A stretch of 64,000 bases of DNA from Calliopsis andreniformis (Eukaryota; Arthropoda; Insecta; Hymenoptera; Andrenidae), in assembly GCF_051401765.1 (NCBI RefSeq), contig NC_135064.1:27316001-27380000 (forward strand), written 5' to 3'. Below the pieces are notes generated by a model. The model ran no database searches, was not told the origin of the DNA, and saw only the letters and a program-made list of their open reading frames with translations. Shown here one piece after another: positions 49,101-60,398 of the stretch. The translations under genes and the position numbers were made by a program. The stretch's first letter is position 1; each line of letters starts with the position of its first letter.

Positions 49101-51098
49101 CGGAAAACTTGGAACTAACGGGGGCGAGGATATGCCCCCTTTGAACGAGGCTCTGTTAGCGGCGTTATTGCGCCGCCGTGCAGCACTCGCTCGTTCACCG
49201 TTCGAGAGATTGAGAAAAAGCTATCGATACCGCCGGCCTTTGTTCGACTCGGCTGCCCCGTTTAGTTAACTGTTATTTATTTATTCGCTACTGGGAAATT
49301 TCGCTAAAATTCGCGTGTCCCAGGGTGAATTGCAGAAAACGCTCTGGTTGAAATATTTTTAGTAATTTCTCATTTCATTTTGATCTTTGTGAAAGTTGAT
49401 ATTACAAGTTGTATGTAAATATTCGTATCGTTGCTTTTTTCGGTAGAAAAAAAATTCAAGTGGAAAAAGGTATTAGTTAAAATAGTAATTATAGTACATA
49501 TTGTTCAAAACACCTCAAATTTAAAAGAGTTATTTAAATAATTCATTAAATACACAATTCCAAGCAATATTCTGAAGAGGAGTTAGTGAATCTAAGTGCT
49601 TCTACATCACTCGAGGATCGTCGTTATTTCAAGCGTGCCGCGACGTAATAATTGCGACAGTACTATTTATTTACATGGTATCCATCAGATCCACAGCAAT
49701 TTACTGTTACTGCATGGATAAGTCGATAAATTGAGCTAAATAACGAGCTTCATTTAAAGGATAATTGCCGATTAATATTCAGGAGGTAATTGTTGTTGAC
49801 GATTGCTTCTACGAAGCCACCCCCGTTGGAATAGGCTCTTTCCGCGTATCGGTATCCTTTATTTCGTCGCTTTTCCCGACGGGGAGTCTCGCGAGTCTGT
49901 TAACCGTGAAATTAATACACGTTTTTACGCGTTCTAATTGATGAACGTTTTATCGACGATTCATGGTGAAACGCTAGGGGGACGGTCTGTAATTAGCTGA
50001 CGCATGGAATCGAATATAAGAGAAATTCACGATTCTGATTGTCAATGTGCTATCAAACTGTGAAATTTAAAGGGTGAGGTTTTTTAGAATAAAAGAGCAA
50101 AGTGAAACGAGAATTAATTACTTGGCGTTAATGTAATTTCGAATAAAAGATGAGACGCTGAGACGCTTTCGTTTCGCAATTGTGATGAAATATTCATTTG
50201 CGTGGTTCATTTAAACTTCCAATGAATGAAATTAACGTTTTGACATAATTTATGCAAAGAGTAGCTGCTTATTTTGTTAACAATGTCTACAAATATTCTG
50301 TCGTATGATTGTTTAAAAATACTTTTGTATTAAAAGTGATGCGTTTGACTCTAAAAATTCTTACCTCGATTTCTTACTTTGGATTGTTCAATATTAGAAA
50401 GACATACAAATACTAGAAAAAATGTAGTAAAAACCTATAGCAATTTTTTAAGAAATTCTGATAAATTCATAAAAATGAAAGTTTTCTAAATTTTTGGCTC
50501 AAACTATTTTCATAATTACTGATACAAGTATTATTGGATGGAAGAAATACTGCAAGGTTCTGCAGACACGATAAGCTGAAGAAAGCGAATATTGGAGGTC
50601 AAGCGTTCAACACGTTTTACTCATCTTGACCCTGTTAGACAACTTAACCACTCACGTGAAGACACTTTGGCATTGGCCAACACAAATTCATTCACAATTC
50701 CTGTTGCCTTCTTTTACAAGCACCATAATGCTATTCTTATTAATTAAACTCGTGACTTCACGTTGACGTATATAACATAGAAATACTTGAAAAAAACAGA
50801 GACCATCAACAACGATTTACAAACAGGGATAGAATTAAAGCATTAAGCATTCAACTCAAAAGCACCTATACATGTCCCAAATCCATTAATAAAACATAGT
50901 CGGTGGATTTCGTTGAAACGCCAACAAAAAACACAGTTACTCTCTTCCTCCCTCAATAACCTCGCCACCCGCATCATTCAGAACTTATCCCATACACCTT
51001 GGTGTCCTCTCAACACACATTTTCCCAGCAGTAAAAGTACCCCTTCGCAGGCCATCACCGCGAAAGACCACAGCCAGACGAAAGCAAGAATCTCTTAC
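46196..51098. other. gene-free stretch downstream of the minus-strand exon
   Basis: 46.4-47.15 kb is purine-rich on the plus strand and gives a GTG-started 236-codon minus-strand frame that is Pro/Ser/Phe-rich with no domain. 48.8-49.3 kb is CpG-rich. 49.6-50.9 kb is AT-rich. The intron following the 51.1 kb exon should run through this region. I could not identify its acceptor or the next exon. Confidence 0.45.
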
Positions 51099-51656
51099 CG
51101 GACGTGGCGTCGAGGAAGTGGCGGCGGCACAGGACTGTGAAAGTTGTCCATCATGGTGTAGGAGTCGTGGTCGGCGGGCTTGTGGTCGAGGGCCTCTAGG
51201 TGATCGAGTCGCAGCAGCTCGGGGTCGCGTGGCGAGTGGAGTTCACAATGGGCGACGTGAAGCAGCGGCCTCAGCGACGAACCGCCTTCGCATCGTTGCT
51301 GCCGCGAAGGCGGCCTCGCCACCTGACGGTCTACGCCACCATCCGACGTGTGCTGATCGTCGCCCCAGACCTCGAACTCCCCTGCCGCGGAGTAGTCGCC
51401 GAATCCACCGTTACCCTTCACCGTTGCACCCTTGTTGCGACGATCGTCCAAGAGACCGGGCCACGCCGAGCCCCGATCCTCCCCCTCGCTCCGACGACCC
51501 TCCTTCCGCTTGTATTTCACCAGGTAATTCTTCTTGCTCGACAGTGACAACGACAGGCTGCCTCGTCCGCTCGAGCGACTGGGCGTCAGATTTCCAGCGG
51601 ATCGTGCACTGGATGCATAGAAATCCACTGCCGAGTTTGGCACAGCTCGTTTTTCC
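51099..51656 (-). CDS. internal coding exon of an unrecognised gene
   Basis: The minus strand is open for 185 complete codons. Coding bias is strong: in the stretch around the residues ELLRLDHLEALDHKP, third positions are G/C in 23 of 26 codons but second positions in only 6 of 26; around KKNYLVKYKRK the counts are 17 of 21 versus 8 of 21. The exon ends in CG followed by the donor GTAAGA at 51098-51093. The proposed start follows a TGAAG acceptor, with a branch-point-like CCTAATC about 33 bases upstream but a weak pyrimidine tract, so the 5' edge is uncertain. An in-frame TGA sits just before it. Both edges would be phase 2. Visible in order are a Ser-rich stretch (about codons 15-40), a basic patch, an acidic-basic linker, a His/Asp-rich stretch, and near the end PPPLPRR, which fits the class II SH3-ligand pattern. 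No folded domain, membrane segment or signal is seen. The only methionines are an ATG pair at 51154-51149 in a good start context, so a start there with the rest as 5' UTR is possible, but the bias extends well upstream. Function is unknown. Confidence 0.7.
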
Positions 51657-51753
51657 CTTCAGGACGTCAGCATGTCACGTTCACTTGGATTAGGTTCGAC
51701 GAGCCTTGAATTTATTTAGTAGGATGTCCCTAAAACCGATCCTGGCGGCTGTC

Positions 51754-51972
51754 AAGGCGAACGCATCAAGTGGATCTGAGTAAGTAGAGGTTAAACTGAC
51801 TTGGAAGATCGTTAGAAGATTAATTTGTACTGCGCAAAATATTGTCAGGGTGAACGCATCAGGTAGAGTCTCAGACTCCTCGACTGTTGCTTCCCTGAGG
51901 TAACCCAATGAGAACGCAGCGAATGAGGATTCAAAGCACCAGGCGCCGAGGTGAACGCATCAGGTGGACGAG
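51754..51972. repeat. three dispersed copies of a GTGAACGCATCAGGT motif
   Basis: Near-identical 16-19 base segments centred on GAACGCATCA occur at about 51754, 51847 and 51949. They are spaced 93 and 101 bases apart, and the sequence between them is not repeated. Read on the minus strand, copies 1 and 2 share TGATGCGTTCRCCYTGACA. Copy 3 includes the E-box CACCTG and copy 1 the E-box CACTTG. The function is unknown. The motif lies immediately upstream of the minus-strand exon. Confidence 0.6.
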
Positions 51973-52777
51973 GGTTGAAGGTCTTGACCGTTCACCAGAG
52001 GACTCAGTACCAGATCACCCTGATCACTCGAGAGATCCGTGCCGAGTCTCCAGGAAGAGATCAGACCGCGTATCTCCAGCCGGCGGCTACGAAAGGGGAA
52101 ACTCGCGTACGCAAACTTTGTTATCGATCTGTCAACGCCGGCGACAAAAGTCCAAGCCCGCCAGCGATGCTCCTCCACTGGGGTTCACTGTTCCGCGATC
52201 ATCGGTGTCCTCTCAGGTCTCTCTCCTCGAGGACGTCGACTAGGCCTCGCGATCCCTCTCCAATCGTTTCACTGCACTCCACGAGCACTGGAGGACTCCT
52301 AGCACGACAACACTAGAGGACTCCGATGCCTCCGCACAGGTCACTGTCACTTGGGGTGTCGAAACTACTTCACCAACTTCAAAAACAGCCCGACGAATTC
52401 TCGCGTAGTCTCGGACTAACGAAGACTCATCAGCCGCGTTCCACGGTGAGCACGATCGCGTAGGTACTCTTAACGATAGAGACAATTAGCTTCCACGTCG
52501 ATGAACTGGCTGTGGAACGTCGTCGGGTGGCGCGGACGCTCTGTCAGTCGAGTACGGAGACTAATTGGGTCAGGGGGCCGAGAACCGCACGCAAATCCGT
52601 GAGCTGGTGGAGCGTGAGCGTGCAGCCGAAAATTCCCAGGGGTGTCGGCAAAGGACCGTGTCGGTTGGCCTGACAGTTTCCAACTCTCTCAGTGTCGAAC
52701 TCGTTGCTCCGTGTCAACGTTGCCTTTCTCGTCACGTCCCTTCAAGCGCCCTTCGACCGAGATCTTCAAAGTCCAAT

Positions 52778-52870
52778 TGCTCCGAGTGTCTTCAGGTAGA
52801 CACCCAACATGCTCCAAAGTGTCTTCAGTGTCTTCAGTGTCTTCAGACACTCACCATGCTCCAGAGTGTT
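52778..52870. repeat. nested GTGTCTTCAG minisatellite
   Basis: The decamer GTGTCTTCAG occurs once near 52787 and three times in tandem near 52819-52848. Each group is framed by TGCTCC before it and by an ACAC(C/T)CA block followed by CATGCTCC, which gives a larger duplicated unit of about 35-45 bases. On the minus strand it would read as Leu-Lys-Thr repeats, but no coding support exists. Confidence 0.65.
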
Positions 52871-53465
52871 ACAGAATCCCGAAGAGGAATACGGGACGCA
52901 GGTATCCTGAGCACGTTCTGTAGTAACCCCTAGTGGAAAGGTAACTGCACTCTCGACCGCTGGGTTCGCGCACAGCCAGTGGAAACGGAGGTCGTCGGGT
53001 CGTAGGAGCACGCTCGAGGGCGACGCACACAACCGCGGCAGCTGCGGATCAAAGACTGAAGGGCCACGGCGCCGCAACGCCCGGCACCGAGTGACACTGA
53101 ACGTCCCCTCCACGGGGCCAGCGGCGCGCGTGCGCTCGGGGAGCCTTAACCCTCCCCACCCTCTCGCCTGCCCGGCTGACGCGGTTTAGAACCCTCGGAA
53201 GAGGACGCCGCCAGGCGGGTGGTGCGTTCAACTATCGCGCGGCGTCGCGACGCCCGTGTCGTCTCGGTGCGCGCCTTGTTTCGCGACCGCGTCGGGATCT
53301 ACGGGGTGTCCCTGCAAAGGGGAGGTACCCGAGGTGGACTGACGTCGAGGCGAACCGTGCTTGGAAAGTTTCTTGTTTTTTGTTCTGCTCTGGTATCGAC
53401 TGGATTCTTAGGTAGAGGAGGGAGATCTTGGAAGCGAGAGGGGGAAACTTTGGTATCAACAAGTT

Positions 53466-56400
53466 AGGAAGGTATGATTTTGTTAATGGTGGCGGGGGAA
53501 AGTGAAGTGAAAGTTTCTGAGATTGTTATGTGACACCTCTGATAGAAAAGTGTTACAAGTCGAAAATGTGAGGCTCTTGAGAAGAGGAAGAAAGAAAATT
53601 TCTATTTACAAAACTAATTAGCTAGCAATAAGTGACAGTCTAATTACCATAATAGTTTTTCTTTTTAATTTTGTGATATACAGATATCGTTTTTCGTAAA
53701 GTGACAAATCTCATACGTTTTTTGCCATCTGACTACAGAATTCCACCTTTATTTCTGCTGATTTTAGGCTAGCTTATAGCTGAAGAAATAAATAAAATTG
53801 TGTAATGAATTTTTATATCTGGTTTCGTTGATGGAGAATATTAGTATATTCTGCAAGACTGAAATCTCAGAATGGAAAATTTATTGTGCCCATTATTCTT
53901 CAATTATTCAAGCTGTCAGCGTTCTCGTTCGAAAAATGTATCTTAAACTTCTCCCTGAAGTCATTAGTGTTTTTACCTCGACGACGAAAGAAGAAAACTT
54001 TCCCCCGTCCTAAACTTCCCTTTCACGACTTATCGCTTCCCCTAAAATCGACAATCCTCCCTGAACCACTTTGTCGTGGAAGCTAGCAACCCCTAAGTCG
54101 AAACAGAAATCGAAAGTACATGAGTCCTCGGTGCGTCTCAATCTTTGGTCGTATCACCTTCGACGCGACCTTTGACCCTAGATTGTGGATACGAGAAGTC
54201 CTCATCCACGATTCACCCCTGCACTCATTTGTGTGCCATGTAAGAGCGCGTGCGCTGTTGTGTACCCTGAGAGAAAGGGTAGAGTTACACATGCACAGTC
54301 GTGTGTATTAGTGTCCACTCTTTCGAAAACTCCTCGCTGTGAGAATTAATTCGTGGGCGCAAAGTGGTGGCGCGCGTTCAACGAGGGCCTCGTGGAATGG
54401 AGAACGCGTGAATGATTGAGGAGCATTGTCCAGGATCCAGCGAGCATGTTGCTGGTTATTCAACGAGGAATGTCTAGTAACGATGGCTCCTCAGAATTTG
54501 GGAATTAAGTATCTGTTAATCCTCGGGGAGTAACAAATGTATGTAAGCCTGAGAATATAATGTACTATGTATAGTGTTTAGGGGAAAAGGAAGTTTGTAT
54601 AGTGTTGTGTTGATATATGCTCGGTGATTCACTTAAGATTTCTTCGAACTATTTTATTTCATTTATTATTTAGCAAATTTATAATTATTGTAATAGAAGG
54701 CAAGCTCGTGACACGGAATCAGAAGTTGGAGGAAAAGGAAATCTCAAATCACTATTTGATATTTTGCATATTTTAGACATTTTTGATACCAGGTCACGAG
54801 CCTGTATCGAAGTTCAACCAATTATTCATACCTTCACATTGAGATCTAACTTTTTCTTCTTTGGAATCTAGAACAGTATAGAGGTACATACTTGCCAAGT
54901 AATAAATGAAATAAAATGAGAAATACGAATGTACCATAACCAAGTACATGTAACGTGATATGCAAATTCTGTCACACGTCACCCCGCAAGATATCAGGTA
55001 TCAGAAGCGCGAGGATTCCTATTTTCACTGTAGTTCGTCATTTTCTTGTTCATCCACATCCTCACCTCAGCCTTTCTCTGCCACCATCAAACGCGAGCTA
55101 TTCAATTATTCCATCGTAAAACAATATCTGGTTCAGGTGGGGGACTTGATAACGCGAGCGACAATAGGAGAGCAATAACGGTTGCAGTGGCAAACATTAA
55201 CGCGATATCTGAAGCGTATTAATTGCTGTTACTGTATAATTAATAATATCGCGTTACAATTATCGCACAGCGGAGCTGCGTGGCTCCAAATCGATATCGT
55301 TACAGGCGTCGTTTATCGTGCCATCCGCTCGAACAAAGGTGAACCTACGAGCTTGATTGACTTTCGCTGCTACGAACCCGTAAAAATAATTGCTCGAAGC
55401 AATTACGCTCGGTTGTGCCGATGCCACTCGAAAAGCATCATTCGGTGATGAAATGGAAGAGGTCAGGTAATACTCTGCGACCAATATCACTGAATCGATT
55501 GCTGTTCACGTTCAACATGGCTATCGAGACTGTGCTCTGGGACTCGTGAATGTAACAAATTTGTTAAACCATAATAGGATTTGGAAACTGGTTTTTTGGG
55601 AAGTTTGCATAAATATATGAGGCTGTAGTTAAATTTGTGGGAGTGTACATTTGCATATTTTTTACTAGAACGTTATTCACGTAAAAGAGAAAATGTTTAC
55701 AGATGTTACAGAAACATAGTGGCAATGTATATCTATTGTTATTAAAGCAATCGAAATGGCAGAATTTTGGAACTTATATGATTTATGAGCTAATGTTTAT
55801 TCATATTTTTATTCCTATTTTTATTAAATTTAATATTAGAAAAAATAAATTTGAGCTAGCCTGGCTCTCAGGTGTAGAGATAGAAGAACAAGCTATCCAG
55901 AAGGTAAAGAGCCAGAAATTAGTATTGGGACTAATTAAACGGAATTAGTTAATTAGTGGTCTTTAAAAGCTTAAATCAGAGTAAGTATCACTAATCATCC
56001 AGTAGTAAGAAAGGAATATTCACTTGGTGCGTGAAAATGAGGACATTTCGTCCACGACTAATTGATACATTTGCAAAGCTATCACTTCCATCACTAGCAA
56101 AAGCTCTTAAACCAAATTCCTAAATCCCCTATCTGTATCTACCTCGAAGTCTACCGATTCCCAGGCATCTCTTACCAAATCCTCTCCACAACATCTACAA
56201 TTTCAATCTCCCGAGCAGGGAACAGCTCCCCAGCGCTCACTTCTAACGCCATTAATTAAACGTTCTGGCGTGGTCGTAAAACCCGCGTTTCGACAATTCC
56301 GCCGTCAAAGAGCGTCGCGGTCGGGTCGTCGTCGATTTAATCGCGTCGAAAGCGATCCTCGATTACAGCACCGCTCGAACGGGACCGCGGATCCCTGTCG

Positions 56401-57288
56401 AGGCCAGCTCTACGTTCATAATTAAATATTCGTAATTCCCCAGGTTTCGTCTGAACCGAGCGCTGCTAGACGCCTCGTCCTCTTCCATTCCATTTGGGGC
56501 AGCCTCCCTTTTCTCTATCTAGACATCTTTACAGACGCGACGAGGGTTATAGAGATACTATTGACTCTCGAAGCTATTCCACTCGTGAGAGCGTTCCCCG
56601 GCAAGTTTAATTATCCCCTTCGGTACATCCTGCTGGTCGTTGATACTGACGAACAATCGTGGGCGCGCTCGCTCGCCCACGCACCCGCACATTCGCCCCT
56701 GCACGCGTATCCGCGAGCAGAATCGGGCTTGGAAGAGGACGAGAGACGAAGGGATGGAGCAAGATGGATGGAGAAGTTGCTTTATCCGAAATCTGCCGCG
56801 GCAGCCTACAACGTTTACCCTTTTAGTGCTGGCGACCCCTCCGTTCGCACCCCTCCCAGGCTCTCACCATTCTTTGGCTGAATCGCCGCTGGGAGCTCGG
56901 CTGCCCCGAAAAGGTAGCTAGTGCGTGGATTTCTTATCGTTTCTACAATTATGATTGATTATGTTGTAATGGTGTTCTAAGAATTGTGACAAATTTCGCG
57001 GATACTGCGTGGGATTATAAATTTAGATGGTGTCGATTGGGGAAGAGGTACTTTGATGGACGGTGGTTTGATGCTGATCTTGGGACTCGGGATTATGGCA
57101 TGCGTAGACAGTGGGGAATAAATTTGAATGGATTATTCAGTTTTGTGGGTATCGAATAGCTGGATCTGTGTTGAAATTAGTGAAACTGTTGGTATTAGTT
57201 TGGTGGATTTGTGGCTTCTTTAATAATTAGAGAGCTGGCAAATAGCGTCCTAGGCAAATAGGATAGTAGTCCAAAAATTAGTTGTGTG
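53466..57288. other. gene-free stretch with octamers
   Basis: Mostly AT-rich, with octamers at 54960 and 55649. A CpG-rich patch at 56.27-56.93 kb contains a TTG-started 106-codon frame without bias. No exon or RNA gene was recognised. Confidence 0.5.
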
Positions 57289-57461
57289 CAAGGTGTAACC
57301 TATATACATAGTAATATTTTAAAAGGTGGTGTGTTACCTTTAACGCATTATTACTACAAAATGAAGACAGATGATAGATTATGCCAAACAATATTTCGTG
57401 TCCCCTTTGAGCTCCCCTACCACCCTTTAAAATATTACCACGTATATCGTTTACACCCTGC
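57289..57461. mobile_element. short MITE with long terminal inverted repeats
   Basis: The first 46 bases and the reverse complement of the last 46 match at about 38 positions. Both contain (A/G)GGTGTAA, ATATAC and GTAATATTTTAAA(A/G)GGTGGT in that order. The 173-base element would fold into one long hairpin. The right flank reads CTGTATATG, so the true terminus may extend slightly. A short open frame across it is simply the repeat read as codons. Confidence 0.8.
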
Positions 57462-58618
57462 CTGTATATGAGATATATTTAATATAAATTTGTTACCAAG
57501 ACTTAAGGTACTATAACAGCTTCCAGGTCTCCCAAAAACTAGGTATCATTAAAATACACACCGCCTAAAAATAACATGGATCTCCAGTTCATATAGCAAA
57601 AAGCTTATAACGAGGTAACACATCACTTACGCAGCAGCTAACACTGTTTACCCGACGCGTAAGCAGAGCGACATCGATCTCCCGGGCCATAATTCATCAC
57701 AGGGTAATTGAACGTTGACGATTCACCCAGCGTCGCATTACGACGTCGCGTACACGTCTGAGGATTAATTTACCCAAATCCAGGAATCAAGGAGGGCAGA
57801 CGAGACCGTAAACGTGTGTATCGATCCCCTCGTCCGAGCGCAGGGCTGCGTTCACCTCTGCCGTCCTTACAAAAGAACCGCCCCGCGGCTCGTGGCTTCT
57901 GGGGAGGGAACCTCGCAAGGCGGTCGAAATTTCCCCTGGAAATAATCACCATCGACGCGACGGAAGTTAGAAAACTGGGGACGAAGCCGTGGCGAGCGGA
58001 GCAAGCTTTCGACAACTGTACAAATTTCCCTCTACAAACGGGCGCCGCACAAAGGACGAGTTAACCCGCGTTCGGGGGTCGGCTCGCAGGCTGCTGGGGG
58101 GAGGGGGGTAGAAATCACAAACGCCACAGGCAGTCGGCTTGTTTCTCATAAAACGAGCAGAAATTTCGCACAATGCCCGCAGCCGTCTGCTGCGAACGCA
58201 AGAAACGCGTCATCAAAGCGCGCCTCCCCAGCCCCGCCGCTTATCGTCCCCGAAACGGCTATCGTCCTCGATCTATCTCGCTCAAAGAAGCCCGCGAGCA
58301 GACGCGATAAAGCTCGCCCGTTTCGCTGCTGCCCAACTGGCCCCTTGTTGTTCTCGAGCACGCGTGCAACCCTCCGCGATGCAAATTCCAAGGGGTCCAG
58401 TCGCCGAAGGAGAAAACGAGCGAAGAAGGCTCGCGATCGCGGGGGAGGAGGGAGACCTCTCTTGTCCCAGAGGCGGAGAAGTGCCTATCGAGCAGATAAG
58501 GAGAACAAATGAGTGCTTATAGCACGGGGGGCTGGCTGGCTGGGGGGACGATATCTTCATCGTCGCGGGGCCGACGTCGGTAGTCTCAAAGCGGGGCCAG
58601 GACTAAAGGACTAAGGAG

Positions 58619-58712
58619 ATGCGCGGCGATAACAGTGCCGACGGTAGTGCGAGGGAGGATAGAGAGGGAGAGAGATTCAAAGACGTCCGACGTGCCGTGA
58701 AGGCAGACGACC
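58619..58712 (+). CDS. doubtful first coding exon with a GTAAGA donor
   Basis: An ATG at 58619 follows a purine-rich leader (AAGGAG) in a CpG-rich patch and opens 31 codons up to a strong donor, CC then GTAAGA, at 58713. Without splicing the frame stops at 58732. The peptide is highly charged (Asp, Glu, Arg, Lys) and matches no family I know. The CpG-rich setting and good donor suit a promoter-proximal exon. The sequence is too short for a codon-bias test, no acceptor partner is identified, and such ATG-donor pairings arise by chance. Confidence 0.15.
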
Positions 58713-58734
58713 GTAAGAAGCTAGCTGGCTGAAA

Positions 58735-58771
58735 GAAAGGAGGAAGGAAGGAAGGAAACGAGGAAGGAAGA
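58735..58771. repeat. (GGAA)n microsatellite
   Basis: Tandem GGAA/GAAG units with one ACG interruption, at the downstream edge of a CpG-rich patch. Confidence 0.85.
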
Positions 58772-60289
58772 ATCTAAGCCCTGCTGGAACAGCAGGGGCC
58801 GACGTTTTCTGTTTAAGCGACATCAAAGGCTCCTGTCGCGAATTTTCCTTTCGCTCCTCTGCGATCGCACCGCTCGTCTCCTAGGGTTTTGGTATCGTCG
58901 CTGAAGAGTGCGCGTTTGCGTTGTGTGAATGTATGAGGCGGTTCAGTAACAGTGGGGGGGATCGTTAAGATGATTTCGGTGGTTGAAAGAAAATTGGGAC
59001 TTAATGGAAACGATGATGAATTAGGTGTAGTTGAATTAGACACATAGCGTAGTCGTAAAATTAATCAAATGGTAAAATGAACATGTTTGGAGCACTAGAC
59101 GAGCGAAGTGGGAGGAATATTGGAAGATGAGGGCTTCAGCTTCTTGCAGGACCACAATTTGTTGTTATTACATATCTGTTTACATTAAGCGGCATTTCGA
59201 CTCGAAGCTACAATTTACCATGATGTATTTCTGGGCAAATTGTACTACTAAATATGCAATAATCCTAGAATGGCATTGTAGTACCGACTACGCAGGACTT
59301 CAATCGACTGTCTCAACATCCAAGCCAAAATTGAAATACACTAAATACCTAGGTAAAGATGTGCTGAGGTTGCTGAGCAATCGCAGTAGCGCCACCTACC
59401 TCACGATATCTATGTGCTAGTCACCAGTAAAGATTCTTAACTATCTGTAGCTTTCCAGGAGTCTGTGGCTTTTGGTAACGACGAAGACATCGATAAGACC
59501 AACTCGCAAATACGTATGCAAATTTCTTCGCTTACGGTTCCTCCTGCTTTGGACAATTTCGTGTAATGTACCATCTTCGCGTGCTTGCAAAATTTGCATC
59601 CTTCATGTAACGACGGAGATGCCTTTAGTTCTTAATACGTAAACACGGTGGAATGAAAAGGTGGAAGAAAGCAGTTTCATCTTTTATGCAACAAGGTAGC
59701 ATCCTTTTGCCATTACAAGATGAAAATTGTAGAATTAAAGGAAGGAAGGACGCAATATTAATGAGCAGAATGGAATATTTTTTAAATTTCAAGCTTCAAG
59801 AATTCTTTTCTACAGGATTTTATTGTTCACATAATGTAGACAAAATGAAGATTACGAATTTTTCAGACTTTCAATGAAAGGAGCTAGAAACGTTCCTGAA
59901 GTAGTGAAACATTTTCACCCCTAAAATAGAGGATTCTTCGCTCTGACATAACACACACAATGGCAAACGGTTTCACGTTTCTATATACTCCTACATTACC
60001 ATAAAACTGTTATTACTGTTTTACTATACAATTATAATAAAATTCACTGGTCCCCATTGTGAATGTGTTGGCACTAACGTTGGAGATCGAGAGTTTTACT
60101 TTCGCGTAGAAGTAAAGATTAGAGAAGCATAATCCACAGCAATTTCTACGATCGCCGCGTACGGGACAGGACGAAGTGTCGGTAGAAGCAACTCCACTTC
60201 CCACTTGCCTGCTTTTCTTTTATGCAACGCTAATGACGCCGTTAAACCGAGCCGCTGGCTCGCGTGTAGCTCCGCGGACGGCCGAGGCC

Positions 60290-60398
60290 TTTAAGGAAAT
60301 TAGTTTGAAATTAAATTAAAAAACTTAGGAAGATTGGAAGCTGGACAATATCCATGCATATAGAACGGTTTAAGGAAATTAGTTTAAAATTGAATTAA
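60290..60398. repeat. 30-base direct repeat pair
   Basis: TTTAAGGAAATTAGTTTGAA and the ten bases after it (60290-60319) recur at 60369-60398 with 28 of 30 positions identical, 79 bases apart. The intervening 49 bases are not repeated. Confidence 0.8.

Larger units (their letters stand above)
51657..53465. other. GC-rich flank upstream of the minus-strand exon
   Basis: This stretch is CpG-rich, especially 52.5-53.35 kb, and lies directly upstream of the coding exon. Open frames exist on both strands, for example 52240-52485 on the minus strand and 51951-52316 on the plus strand. They show no third-position bias and often begin at non-ATG codons, so I read them as chance. A minus-strand TTCAGTGT near 53.1 kb resembles an insect initiator but has no TATA box. 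The likeliest contents are an intron, plus a promoter or an untranslated first exon of the same gene. Confidence 0.45.

Noticed and set aside
51118..51693. 191-codon plus-strand frame over the exon
   Set aside because: This is the antisense shadow of the minus-strand exon. Its Arg/Pro/Ser/Ala-rich product and the codon-position bias both favour the minus strand.
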